A DNA stretch of 64,000 bases from Shinisaurus crocodilurus (GCA_021292165.1 CM037878.1:1488001-1552000), one strand, 5' to 3'. Shown: positions 34,253 through 45,557, counted from the stretch's first letter. Translations and numbers: made by a program. The notes: generated by a model from the letters alone, not told the origin.

Positions 34253-34651
34253 CTGTGATGAGAAATGGCATTTAGTTTTTCATCTAAGCATATATTTAAG
34301 CCCTTGCCTCGTCCCCAACATCTATTGCTCCTGCACTTGGAGGTGAAAGAAACGGAATAGCAAAGGTGAAGGCTTCCTTCACACTGCCGTGGAACTGTGA
34401 TATTTAGAGATCCATTTCTCGGTCTTAAGTTCTTGATTCTCATGCCTGTGTAAAACCTCAGCTCTTTGCTTGCCCCTGGCACATGGGCACTCAGGATCTC
34501 CCACCCTCAGGGATCTTCCCTAGTTCTGCCTCTGCGTGTGCGAGTCCGGCCTCCATGTGGGCGGCAACATGCTTGTTGTACACAGTGTTCCCGCTGCCAG
34601 CCAAGGGCAGGCGCCATGAGCCAGCTGACCGACCCAAACTAAAGGACTCAC

Positions 34652-34783
34652 CCACGGATGGGGGCTGACTTCCGGACGTCGTTTGAGGGCTGGATGTCGC
34701 TTCGGAGACGGAAGGCAATGAGGTGGTCGAATCAGGCGTCACTGGAGGAGGCAGCACCGTGTGGTCCGTGGGAGGCTGTGGGC
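34652..34783 (-). CDS. ZAN: Mucin unit 3, exon M2
   Basis: 44-residue Pro/Thr/Ser exon. Phase 1 at both ends. The intron to its left (34441) has lost about 145 bp compared with other units. Confidence 0.85.
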
Positions 34784-35309
34784 CTGAGGAAGAGCAGCCA
34801 CAAGCATCAGGGGCCGCAGTGGGAGCTCTCGCTCCTCTGAGTGGGGCCACCCCAGATCCGTGTTCCCAGAAGGAACCCAAACACAGCTCATGAGTCCCAA
34901 GAAGAGCGTGTCTGCTGGATCTGGCCAAGAGACCATCTTGTCTAGCACCCTGTTTTCCAGACTGGCCACCCAGATGCCTCTGGGAAGCCCACCAGCAGGA
35001 CATGGATCCAGTAGTCCAGGCTTGCCCAACTTGGTGCCCTCCAGATGTGTTGGACTACACAACTGGAGGGCACCAGGTTGGGGAAGGCTGCAAAGTCCAT
35101 ATAGCTATCACCATAACCATCAGAAGCGCTGCCCTACTGCAAGAATTTGTGTAATCCCCGCTTAAAGCCATCTGAGCAGTGGGCACCATCTCACATAGTG
35201 GCAGGGAGTTCCAGAGGCTTATTGTGCATTATCCTCTCCCCTCAAGGCCCACCTGCCCTCGATGACTTGGTGTAGAAGCCCTATTAGATGGTGATCATAT
35301 AACACCTAC

Positions 35310-35396
35310 CGGGAGTAGTTGCTTCAGAGGGAGGAGGAGTTTCAGGCAGAAGGGTCGATGGGGGCTCCGGAGAAGTTTCTGGAGTGGTGACTGGGC
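35310..35396 (-). CDS. ZAN: Mucin unit 3, exon M3
   Basis: 29-residue exon, same sequence pattern as the other units. Phase 1 at both ends. Confidence 0.85.
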
Positions 35397-35429
35397 CTGA
35401 AAGAAAGAGAGGGAATATCCAATGGTCAG

Positions 35430-35676
35430 TGCCAAAAGCCAGCTTCCACCTTGAGCCACATGCTCCGTGTGAAAGGAATGGGAGATCCGAATCTAAACAC
35501 ATGGCAGGGCCCAGTCCGCTGGAGAGTACTTCCGCAAAAACACCAATGAAATGAACAAAGGGCAGCTCTAAATTGGTTGCACGGCTGGGACAGGGTGTAG
35601 GTGCAGTTGCCCATGAAGTGATGAGTTTGCTTGTCAAAGGTGTAGTAATGAGGGTCACCTGACACCAGACAGGACT
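35430..35676 (-). pseudogene. Unit 3 vestigial VWD first exon
   Basis: As in unit 2: intact GDPHYYTFDK start, degraded end, stop at about 35426. Confidence 0.75.
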
Positions 35677-36189
35677 CTGCGAGGAAGGGAAGAAGGTCAG
35701 AAGCAGGGCCCTGTCGCAGAGTTTGGACACGGGAAGAGTCGGAGACCATTGTCACCTCTCATCCTTTCCTCAACGCAATGACAACATTTGGGTCCTCCTT
35801 CCCCATCAGCACACTGAGCCCAGGTGAGGCCCTGGAAATGGGCCGAGGGAGCTCCCGCTTGCCCTGTCCTGGGTGTCGGACTCCTGATATGAGTTGCTGC
35901 TCTGGGGAGTAAGGTGGGCCGTCCGTGGCCTCTGCCAGCCTGTGGCTTCATAGCAATGCAGGCCCAAACCCAGAGTGCTTCAAGGTGCATGGGAGGAATG
36001 AGGCGAAGAAGACCCCCTTTGTCAGCTGTTGCACACCCTCTAAGCTCCCCGGCCCCGATTCCTCTCCCCGTAACCTGCAACACTTCAAGCCAGTCTAAAC
36101 CCACAGAAGAAGCTTGAGGCAAGAAAGGTCAGAAGGGGTGAACGGAGGCGGCAACAACCTCGGGGAGCCCTCGATTCTCGGAGACTCAC

Positions 36190-36258
36190 CGAAAGTTGGA
36201 GTGGGTGCCGGACTGCTGCTGGTGGTGGTGGTGGTGGTGGTGGTGGTGGTGTCGGGTT
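36190..36258 (-). CDS. ZAN: Mucin unit 4, exon M1
   Basis: 23 residues with a Thr run. Unit 4 is cut at 36717 by the copia element, so its M2 and M3 are missing. Confidence 0.8.
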
Positions 36259-36717
36259 CTGTGATGAGAAATGGCATTTAGTTTTTTATTTTAGCGTATA
36301 TTTAAGGCTGCCTTGTCCCCAACATCTATTGATCCTGCATTTGGAGGTGAAAGAAATGGAATAGCAAAGGTGAAGGCTTCCTTCACACTGCCGTGGAATT
36401 GTGACATTTAGAGATCCATTTCTAGGTCTTAAGTTCTTGATTCTCAATAGGCTCTTGACTATGAATACCCCATGCCTGTTTAAAGTAAAAATAGAATTTT
36501 CCATCGAACGTAATCAATATTTTGCACCAAGAAAAGCTGAATGATGTAATGTGTACCTCATGATGTAAGTCCGGCACATTTGCCCAGGAAAACTTGAAGA
36601 ACAACCTCAGCTCTCTGCTTGCCCCTGGCACATGGGCACTCAGAATCTCCCACCCTCAGGGATCTTTTCTAGTTCTGCTTATGCGTGTGCGAATCCGGCC
36701 TCCATGTGGGTGGCAAC

Positions 36718-37092
36718 TGTTAGGTTTAGTGGCGGTGCAGAAGTGAATGGAGTGCAAAATATCTCCTGACTTAGATTCAAGGTGACTATACATCACGGTC
36801 TGGTGACACATGCAAGTCAATAAGTTTGCAAGTCAACATGTTATGTAATTGTTGCGTAACCGTTTTATAACCCTCTTATTGTTTATAGTTAGATACTATA
36901 AAGTAGGGGTGAGCACGGTGTTGTGCTACCATCTTCAAGAACCTCTCTTCTGCGTGTGACACGCCTTAATCTCGTAAGAGTCTTACAACTGAATAAACAC
37001 TTTACTATCAATATGTTGCTTTCGCTTTCTTCCTTCCGTGCGTAATACTAAGATTTAAGCGGGCAAAGCTTTTACTCTAGTTTACTCTGACA
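36718..37092 (+). repeat. Copia 5' LTR
   Basis: Starts TGTTAGG and ends CTCTGACA. Contains a TATAAA box near 36898 and an AATAAA near 36992. 375 bp. Confidence 0.9.
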
Positions 37093-37094
37093 TC

Positions 37095-37109
37095 GGTTAT
37101 AGGCCCAGG
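37095..37109 (+). promoter_or_regulatory. Primer-binding site, internal initiator tRNA-Met type
   Basis: GGTTATAGGCCCAGG follows the LTR. It closely resembles the Drosophila copia site that pairs with the anticodon-arm part of initiator tRNA-Met rather than its 3' end. Confidence 0.65.
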
Positions 37110-37240
37110 ATAAGATAAGAAAAGCAATGTTTATAGTAAATGTTTATGATTACTGAATGCTGTTTGTGCAGTTTGGAATGCTAGAGCTTTGATAACAGTG
37201 GCTCGGATTACAGCATTTCTTTGACTGAGAGTACAGCAGA

Positions 37241-37900
37241 ATGGCAGAGGAACGCAGAGACAGAGGCTTCAATTTTCCACAGCTGACAGATCATAATTTC
37301 TCAATATGGTCTCAGCGTATGGAAGCACAGCTACGCATGGACAATATATGGCATGCTGTAACGGATGATCCACCAGCAGCAGTGACGGCTGCATGGACAA
37401 CTGCTAATCAAAAAGCAAGTGCTCTAATAACTATGGGTGTCTCTGATGAGCAACTGGTGAATGTTCGAGCACCACGAACTTCTAAACTCAAGTGGGAAGC
37501 ACTACGAGCTATTCATCTCCGGCGGGAGACTGGATCTACAGTTGTTTTCTTTAAGAAGCTATATCGGGCTGACCTAACCAGGGATGGTGACGTATGTGCT
37601 CATTTACGGCATCTGAGGTTGCTGCGTGACGAATTGTTATCTCGAGGAGTCGAGATACCGGATCTACAATTCTGTTATGTTGTTCTCAGCAGTTTGGATG
37701 TTTCCTTTGAAGGCATCGCTTCTCAGCTGGCAGCCATCCCAGCAGCACAGCTGACCGTGGAACTGATTCAGGCAAGGCTTATGGCGGAAGTGAATCGCCG
37801 TATCGCTGCCAGTTACCATGGAGAGGAACAGAAAGCTGTACCAATCAGCAGGGGCGTGACTTCAGCTGAAGAATCAGCGGCAGCTTTAAAAGCGAAATGA
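37241..37900 (+). CDS. Copia gag, nucleocapsid end interrupted
   Basis: 219 residues starting MAEERRDRGFNFPQL, with the LTDHNFSIWSQRMEAQL start typical of copia gag. It stops at TGA 37898-37900. Directly beyond, in the same frame, lies a CCHC zinc knuckle (Cys 37901 and 37910, His 37925, Cys 37940), broken by a second stop (TAA 37931). The original gag therefore probably ran on past 37940. Confidence 0.8.
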   Translation: MAEERRDRGFNFPQLTDHNFSIWSQRMEAQLRMDNIWHAVTDDPPAAVTAAWTTANQKASALITMGVSDEQLVNVRAPRTSKLKWEALRAIHLRRETGSTVVFFKKLYRADLTRDGDVCAHLRHLRLLRDELLSRGVEIPDLQFCYVVLSSLDVSFEGIASQLAAIPAAQLTVELIQARLMAEVNRRIAASYHGEEQKAVPISRGVTSAEESAAALKAK

Positions 37901-38346
37901 TGTTTTTCTTGTGGGAAGATAGGACATTTTTAAAAAGATTGCAAAAAGAAAAAAAACCTGAAAAACAGCAGGGGGCTTCTAAGCCTACCTCTGGGGCGAA
38001 AGCATTGTTTATTGAAACAGGCAAAACAAAGGGGAACTCTTACTTTGTTTTTGACAGCGGAGCTACCCGACACATGTGCAGAGATAGATCTTTGTTTACA
38101 ACTTTTACTAAGCAAAAGGGCAAGATTCATCTTGCCAATGGTCAGGTATTTGACAGTCATGGTTTTGGAACTGTGTTTCTTGAGAGTTTGAACACAACAA
38201 TCAAGAATGTGTTATTTGCCCTTGACTTATCAGAAAATTTACTGAGCATTTCTCAACGGACTAATCAAGGGTTTATTGTAAAATTCTCTGTAGCTAAATG
38301 TGAAATACTGAAAGATGGGAAAGTATTTTTGTTTGGAAAGCTATAA
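37897..38346 (+). pseudogene. Copia protease segment, ends at an in-frame TAA
   Basis: 149-codon frame with the aspartic protease motif DSGATRHM (Asp 53). The frame ends at TAA 38344-38346 and continues uninterrupted in the same frame at 38347, so the stop is an internal nonsense codon. Confidence 0.85.
37951..37957 (+). promoter_or_regulatory. Candidate -1 frameshift heptamer A AAA AAC
   Basis: The heptamer lies in the gag/zinc-knuckle frame, exactly where a -1 shift would enter the protease frame. A weak 4-bp stem (GGCT/AGCC) begins about 17 bases downstream. It could equally mark a simple indel in an A-run. Confidence 0.4.
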
Positions 38347-40791
38347 GATGGTTTGTTTCTTTTATCATACAGGGTTTGTAATGATGTAGAAGAAATAGAA
38401 GGTAGTAAAGTTTCTACTTCAAGGGTCAATGCTCCTGTACATGATAAACGTATACATGCATACCATAGAATGTATGGTCATTTGAATTTTCAGGCTGTGA
38501 AGAAAATGCAGACAATGGTTGAAGGTATGCATTTGCAAAAGTGTAATTTTCACATGAAATGTATTTCTTGTGCGCAACACAAGGTAAAGCAAGCACCCAA
38601 AGGTAAGCAAACTGGAAGACATGCTGAAAAACCATTTCAGTTTGTTCATGGTGATCTAGTGGGTCCTCTGACAGTTTCCAGAGGAGGGGCACGCTATTTC
38701 ATGGTGTTGGTTGATCAATACACGAGATACACGTTTGTTTACATGCGAGCAAATAAAGCTGAAGCATTGGACAGATTCCAGGAATATTGTGCTTGGGTGG
38801 AAAACAAGCATAATACCCGTATCACCTGTTTGTTTACAGATATGGGAGGGGAGTTCAATTCAGCGCAATTTGACGCATTTCTAACAAAACGTGGTATTGA
38901 ACACATGGTAGCTAATCCACGCTCACCATGGCAAAATGGATTGTGCGAAAGACAACAAAATCAGACACTGTTACATGGATTGAAATGTCTTTTAACTGAT
39001 GCTAATTTGGCTGATGTGTTTTGGGCAGAAGCACTGAATTGTTTCAATTATGTACACAATAGAAGTTTCAGTTCTGTGTTGAATTGTACACCTTATGAGA
39101 AGCTGTATAACAAGAAACCTACTGTGAAACACTTCAAGATTTTTGGGTCTGATATGTGGGTGCACACACCTCAGAGTCAGAAGCTAGGAAAAAGAGGATT
39201 GCATGGGATTTTTCTAGGATATGAGAAAGGTGCATATCGTGTTCTCATGTCTGACACCCAGACTGTAAGGTTGTCTAGAAGTGTTGAGTATAATGCTAAT
39301 TGGGAAAAGGTTGGGATTTTTCAACCCTATTCTGTAGGCACTACTGTTCCTGAGGATTCAGGTTCGGAGTCAGATTCAGATACAGAATCAGAATACAAAA
39401 GCATTAAGAGTACTCCAAGACAGTCAGGTGAATCTGACTCCTCTGAAACTGAAACACCACATGGTTCAGAGGATGAAACTGAACAGAAACCATTGTTCAC
39501 CATTGGTGCAAGTTCATTGAAACAGGAAAGTGATAGTTCTGATGAAGAAAGGAAAAGGTTGCGTAGATCAAAACGTCCTACTAAACAACCTGTGAGATAT
39601 CAGGATGAATTTGCAGGAAAAGCCATTTTTGAACCTCAGAGTTACAAGGAGGTAGAAGAATTGTCTGCTAAGGAAGCTACACCATGGCTTCAGGCTATGC
39701 AAGCTGAGTTAAATTCTTTGGATAAGAATAAAACATGGACGCTGGTAAAGAAACAGCCATCCATGAAAATAATTGATAGCAGATGGATTTTTAAAGTGAA
39801 AACTGACCACACCGGAAAGGTGGCACGTCACAAAGCGAGATTAGTTGCACGTGGTTTTGCGCAAATTGAAGGATTGGATTACCACGAGGTATTCGCACCT
39901 ACAATTCGCTTTGAAACAATCAGACTGATGTTTAAGATTGCTGCTGAGAGAAATCTGAATATTTCACATTTGGATGTTACCACAGCATTTTTGCATGGTA
40001 AATTGTCTGAGGACATTTACATGCAACCACCGGATGGTGTTGCTGTTGAAAAAGACCTGGTTTGTCATTTACAGAAGTCTTTGTATGGACTTAAGCAATC
40101 AGCAAGGTGCTGGAATTCTGTTTTAACTCAAACATTGCTGGATTTGGGATTTGCACAGGGAGTGGCAGATCAATGTTTGTTTGTTAAACAGGAACAGGGA
40201 CGTAAACTGTATGTACTTTGTTATGTTGATGATCTATTGCTTTTCTGGACAGACAAAAAGCAATATGATAAACTGATACTGGATTTGAAATCTCATTTTG
40301 AATTGAAATTGCTTGGCAATGTAACCAACTATCTCTCAATTGAAGTGGAAAGAGATAAAGAAGGCAGTATTTTGCTTCATCAAACCAGGAAAATCATGGA
40401 TGTGGTTGAAAAGCTGCATTTGGAGCATGCTAACTCGGTAGATACTCCAATGGTTGTTGATTTTCAAGCACATGCTGATGAAAAACAGTTTGAGGATGCA
40501 ACACTGTACAGAAGCATATTGAGACAGCTGAGTTTCATTGCACATGCAACAAGGCCTGATATTGCTGTCAGTGTGAACCTATTGAGTAGGCAAACTGTTA
40601 ACCCCACAGAACATGCTTGGAAAGCTCTGAAAAGAGTTGTGCATTATCTGAAGGGAACATTGCACTTCAATGTTCCCTTCAGATATCCCAGCAGATCTCT
40701 TGTCAAAGCCAATTGGAAAAGAACAGCACCAGAAGCTGACAAAACTGTTGCTGTTGTATTAGATGGATACTACGTTCTACACCTACACTAA
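38347..40791 (+). pseudogene. Copia integrase / reverse transcriptase, RNase H truncated
   Basis: From the first ATG (38353) there are 812 codons. Visible features are an integrase HHCC zinc site (His 38, His 43, Cys 70, Cys 73), a DDE core (Asp 101, Asp 163, Glu 199), an acidic Ser/Asp/Glu linker at about 335-400, reverse-transcriptase Asp 541 and YVDD at 624-627. After LKGT the protein departs from RNase H and stops within about 45 residues, so the catalytic RNase H part is missing. The frame is the same as the protease segment. Confidence 0.9.
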
Positions 40792-40795
40792 ACGC

Positions 40796-40802
40796 AGGGG
40801 GA
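40796..40802 (+). promoter_or_regulatory. Copia polypurine tract
   Basis: AGGGGGA directly before the 3' LTR, the usual plus-strand primer site. Confidence 0.7.
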
Positions 40803-41173
40803 TGTTAGGTTTAGTGGGGGTGCAGAAGTGAATGGAGTGCAAAATATCAACTGACTTAGATTCAAGGTGACTATAGGTCACGGTCTGGTGACACATGCAA
40901 GTCAACAAGTTTGCAAGTCAACATGTTATGTAATTGTTGCGTAACCATTGTATAACCCTCCTATTGTTTATAGTTAGATACTATAAAGTAGGGGTGAGCA
41001 CGGTGTTGTGCTACCATCTTCAAGAACCTCTCTTCTGCGTGTGACACGCCTTAATCTCGTAAGAGTCTTACGACTGAATAAACACTTTACTATCAATACG
41101 TTGCTTTCGCTTTCTTCCTTCCGTGCGTAATACTAAGAGTTAAGCGGGCAAAGCTTTTACTCTAGTTTACTCT
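40803..41173 (+). repeat. Copia 3' LTR, last bases missing
   Basis: Matches the 5' LTR to CTCT, then passes straight into mucin-unit sequence (AAGCCCTCGATTCTCGG). The final GACA is absent. Confidence 0.88.
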
Positions 41174-41198
41174 AAGCCCTCGATTCTCGGAGACTCAC

Positions 41199-41273
41199 CA
41201 AAAGTTGGCGTGGGTGCCGGACTGCTTGTGGTGGTGGTGGTGGTGGTGGTGGTGTCGGTGGTGGTGTCGGGTT
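41199..41273 (-). CDS. ZAN: Mucin unit 5, exon M1
   Basis: 25 residues with the Thr run interrupted by Asp. Phase 1 at both ends. Confidence 0.85.
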
Positions 41274-41828
41274 CTGTGATGAGAAATGGCATTTACCGTA
41301 GTTTTTCATTTAAGCACATATTTAAGCCCGTGCCTCGTCCCCAACATCTAATGCTCCTGCACTCGGAGGTGAAAGAAACGGAATAGCAAAGGTGAAGGCT
41401 TCCTTCACACTGCCGTGGAATTGTGATATTTAGAGATCCGTTTCTAGGTCTTAAGTTCTTGATTCTCAATAGGCTCTTGACTATGAATACCCCATGCCTG
41501 TTTAAAGTAAAAATAGAATTTTCCATCGAACGTAATCAATATTTTGCACCAAGAAAAGCTGAGTGATGTGATGTGTACCTCATGATGTAAGTCCGGCACA
41601 TTTGCCCAGGAAAACGTGCAGAACAACCTCAGCTCTGTGCTTGCCCCTGGCACATGGGCACTCAGGATCTCCCACCCTCAGGGATCTTCTCTAGTTGTGC
41701 CTATGCGTGTGCGAGTCCGGCCTCCATGGGGGAGGCAACATGCTTGTTGTATACAGTGTTCCCGCTGCCAGCCAAGGGCAGGCACCATGCCCATGAGCCA
41801 GCTGATCGACCCAAACTAAAGGACTCAC

Positions 41829-41960
41829 CCACGGATGAGGGATGACTTCCGGACGTCGTTTGAGGGCTGGATGTCACTTCGGAGGTGGACGGCAATGAGG
41901 TGGTGGAATCAGGCGTCACTGGAGGAGGCAGCACCGTGTGGTCCGTGGGAGGATGTGGGC
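41829..41960 (-). CDS. ZAN: Mucin unit 5, exon M2
   Basis: 44 residues, variant with SGPHPPTDH and SHPSSVG. Phase 1 at both ends. Confidence 0.85.
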
Positions 41961-42485
41961 CTGAGGAAGAGCAGCCACGAGCATCAGGGGCCACAGTGGG
42001 AGCTCTCCCCCCTCTGAATGGGGCCACCCCAGATCCGTGTTCCCAGAAGGAACCCAAACGCAGCTCATGAGTCCAAGAAGAGCGTGTCTGCTGGATCTGG
42101 CCAAGAGACCATCTTGTCTAGCACCCTGTTTTCCAGACTGGCCACCCAGATGCCTCGGGGAAGCCCACCAGCAGGGCATGGAGCCAGTAGTCCAGGCTTG
42201 CCCAACTTGGTGCCCTCCAGATGTGTTGGACTACACAACTGGAGGGCACCAGGTTGGGGAAGGCTGCAAAGTCCATATAGCTATCACCATAACCATCAGA
42301 AGCGCTGCCCTACTGCAAGAATTTGTGAAATCCCCACTTAAAGCCATCTGAGCAGTGGGCACCATCTCACATAGTGGCAGAGAGTTCCAGAGGCTTATTG
42401 TGCATTATCCTCTCCCCTCAAGGCCCACCTGCCCTCGATGACTTGGTGTAGAAGCCCTATTAGATGGTGATCATATAACACCTAC

Positions 42486-42572
42486 CGGGAGTAGTTGCTT
42501 CAGAGGGAGGAGGAGTTTCAGGCAGAAGGGTCGATGGGGGCTCCGGAGAAGTTTCTGGAGTGGTGACTGGGC
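42486..42572 (-). CDS. ZAN: Mucin unit 5, exon M3
   Basis: 29-residue exon; phase 1 at both ends. Confidence 0.85.
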
Positions 42573-42605
42573 CTGAAAGAAAGAGAGAGAGACAATATCC
42601 AATGG

Positions 42606-42840
42606 TCAGTGCCAAAAGCCAGCTTCCACCTTGAGCCAAATGCTCCGTGTGAAAGGAATGGGAGATCCGAATCTAAACACATGGCAGGGCCCAGTCCGTT
42701 GGAGAGTACTTCCGCAAAAACACCAATGAAATGAACAAAGGGCAGCTCTAAATTGGATGCACGGCTGGGACAGGGTGTAGGTGCAGTTGCCCATGAAGCG
42801 ATGAGTTTGTAATGAGGGTCACCCGACACCAGAAAGGACT
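42606..42840 (-). pseudogene. Unit 5 vestigial VWD first exon
   Basis: Carries the same 16-bp deletion as unit 1 (GDPHYKLIASW). The acceptor side has also changed to TACAG. Confidence 0.7.
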
Positions 42841-43355
42841 GTACGAGGAAGGGGAGGTCAAAAGCAGTCCCCCTTTGCAGAGTTTGGACATGGGACGAGT
42901 CGGAGACCATTGTCACCTCTAATCCTTTCCTCAACGCAATGACAACGTTTGGCTCCTCCTTCCCCATCAGCACACTGAGCCCAGGCGAGGCCCCGGAAAT
43001 GGGCCGAGGGAGGTCCCGCTTGCCCTGTCCTGGGTGTCAGACTCCCGATCTGAGTTGCTGCTCTGGGGAGTAAGGTGGGCCGCCCGTGGCCTCTGCCAGC
43101 CTGTGGCTCCGTAGCAATGCCGGCCCAAACCCAGAGTGCTTCAAGGTGCGTGGGTTGGATTGAGGTGAAGAAGACCCCCTTTGTCAGCTGTTGCACACCC
43201 TCTCAGCTCCCCGGCCCACCGCGATTCCTCTCCCCGTAACCTGCAACACTTCAAGCCAATCTAAACCCACAGAAGAAGCTTGAGGCAAGAAAGGTCAGAA
43301 GGGGTGAACGGAGGCGGCAGCAACCTCGGGGAGGCCTCGAGTCTCGGAGACTCAC

Positions 43356-43421
43356 CGAAACTTGGAGTGGGTGCCGGACTGCTGCTGGTGGTGGTGGTGG
43401 TGGTGGTGGAGGTGTCGGGTT
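43356..43421 (-). CDS. ZAN: Mucin unit 6, exon M1
   Basis: 22 residues with a Thr run. Phase 1 at both ends. Confidence 0.85.
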
Positions 43422-43964
43422 CTGTGATGAGAAATGGCATTTAGTTTTTATTTAAGTGTATATTTAAGCCCGTGCCTTGTCCCCAACATCTATTGCTCCT
43501 GCACTTGGAGGTGAAAGAAATAGAATAGCAAAGGTGAAGGCTTCCTTCACACTGCCGTGGAATTGTGATATTTAGAGATCCATTTCTAGGTCTTAAGTTC
43601 TTGATTCTCAATAGGTTCTTGACTATGAATACCCCAGGCCTGTTTAAAGTAAAAATAGAATTTTCCATCGAACGTAATCAATATTTTGCACCAAGAAAAG
43701 CTGAGTGATGTGATGTGTACCTCATGATGTAAGTCCGGCACATTTGCCCAGGAAAACGTGCAGAACAACCTCAGCTCTTTGCTTGCCCCTGGCACATGGG
43801 CACTCAGAATCTCCCACCCTCAGGGATCTTCTCTAGTTCTACTTATGCGTGTGCGAGTCCGGCCTCCATCGGGGTGGCAACATGCTTGTTGTACACAGTG
43901 CTCCCGCTGCCAACCAAGGGCAGGCGCCATGAGCCAGCTGATTGACCCAAACTAAAGGACTCAC

Positions 43965-44096
43965 CCACGGATGAGGGATGACTTCCGGACGTCGTTTGAG
44001 GGCTGGATGTCACTTCGGAGGTGGACAGCAATGAGGTGGTGGAATCAGGCGTCACTGGAGGAGGCAGCACCGTGTGGTCCGTGGGAGGATGTGGGC
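43965..44096 (-). CDS. ZAN: Mucin unit 6, exon M2
   Basis: 44 residues, nearly identical to unit 5. Phase 1 at both ends. Confidence 0.85.
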
Positions 44097-44621
44097 CTGA
44101 GGAAGAGCAGCCACGAGCATCAGGGGCCACAGTGGGAGCTCTCCCCCCTCTGAATGGGGCCACCCCAGATCCGTGTTCCCAGAAGGAACCCAAACGCAGC
44201 TCATGAGTCCAAGAAGAGCGTGTCTGCTGGATCTGGCCAAGAGACCATCTTGTCTAGCACCCTGTTTTCCAGACTGGCCACCCAGATGCCTCGGGGAAGC
44301 CCACCAGCAGGGCATGGAGCCAGTAGTCCAGGCTTGCCCAACTTGGTGCCCTCCAGATGTGTTGGACTACACAACTGGAGGGCACCAGGTTGGGGAAGGC
44401 TGCAAAGTCCATATAGCTATCACCATAACCATCAGAAGTGCTGCCCTACTGCAAGAATTTGTGAAATCCCCACTTAAAGCCATCTGAGCAGTGGGCACCA
44501 TCTCACATAGTGGCAGAGAGTTCCAGAGGCTTATTGTGCATTATCCTCTCCCCTCAAGGCCCACCTGCCCTCGATGACTTGGTGTAGAAGCCCTATTAGA
44601 TGGTGATCATATAACACCTAC

Positions 44622-44708
44622 CGGGAGTAGTTGCTTCAGAGGGAGGAGGAGTTTCAGGCAGAAGGGTCGATGGGGGCTCCGGAGAAGTTTCTGGAGTGGT
44701 GACTGGGC
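44622..44708 (-). CDS. ZAN: Mucin unit 6, exon M3
   Basis: 29-residue exon; phase 1 at both ends. Confidence 0.85.
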
Positions 44709-44741
44709 CTGAAAGAAAGAGAGAGAGACAATATCCAATGG

Positions 44742-44976
44742 TCAGTGCCAAAAGCCAGCTTCCACCTTGAGCCAAATGCTCCGTGTGAAAGGAATGGGAG
44801 ATCCGAATCTAAACACATGGCAGGGCCCAGTCCGTTGGAGTGTACTTCCGCAAAAACACCAATGAAATGAACAAAGGGCAGCTCTAAATTGGATGCACGG
44901 CTGGGACAGGGTGTAGGTGCAGTTGCCCATGAAGCGATGAGTTTGTAATGAGGGTCACCCGACACCAGAAAGGACT
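44742..44976 (-). pseudogene. Unit 6 vestigial VWD first exon
   Basis: Same 16-bp deletion; almost identical to the unit 5 copy. Confidence 0.7.
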
Positions 44977-45491
44977 GTACGAGGAAGGGGAGGTCAAAAG
45001 CAGTCCCCCTTTGCAGAGTTTGGACATGGGACGAGTCGGAGACCATTGTCACCTCTAATCCTTTCCTCAACGCAATGACAACGTTTGGCTCCTCCTTCCC
45101 CATCAGCACACTGAGCCCAGGCGAGGCCCCGGAAATGGGCCGAGGGAGGTCCCGCTTGCCCTGTCCTGGGTGTCAGACTCCCGATTTGAGTTGCTGCTCT
45201 GGGGAGTAAGGTGGGCCGCCCGTGGCCTCTGCCAGCCTGTGGCTCCGTAGCAATGCCGGCCCAAACCCAGAGTGCTTCAAGGTGCGTGGGTTGGATTGAG
45301 GTGAAGAAGACCCCCTTTGTCAGCTGTTGCACACCCTCTCAGCTCCCCGGCCCACCGCGATTCCTCTCCCCGTAACCTGCAACACTTCAAGCCAATCTAA
45401 ACCCACAGAAGAAGCTTGAGGCAAGAAAGGTCAGAAGGGGTGAACGGAGGCGGCAGCAACCTCGGGGAGGCCTCGAGTCTCGGAGACTCAC

Positions 45492-45557
45492 CGAAACTTG
45501 GAGTGGGTGCCGGACTGCTGGTGGTGGTGGTGGTGGTGGTGGTGGAGGTGTCGGGTT
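45492..45557 (-). CDS. ZAN: Mucin unit 7, exon M1
   Basis: 22 residues with a Thr run. Phase 1 at both ends. Confidence 0.85.

Larger units (their letters stand above)
36718..41173 (+). mobile_element. Ty1/copia LTR retrotransposon, antisense to the gene
   Basis: A 4.46-kb element with LTRs at 36718-37092 and 40803-41173. They differ at about 12 of 370 sites, so the insertion is fairly young. The order protease, integrase, reverse transcriptase, RNase H is that of Ty1/copia. The coding region has nonsense codons and a shortened RNase H end, so it is probably inactive. No target duplication is seen, and the right LTR lacks its last few bases. Confidence 0.95.

Noticed and set aside
37897..38346. 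Separate start codon ATG at 37897 as a true second copia gene
   Set aside because: The frame starts inside the zinc-knuckle coding region of the other frame; a frameshift or mutated gag-pol fusion explains it better.
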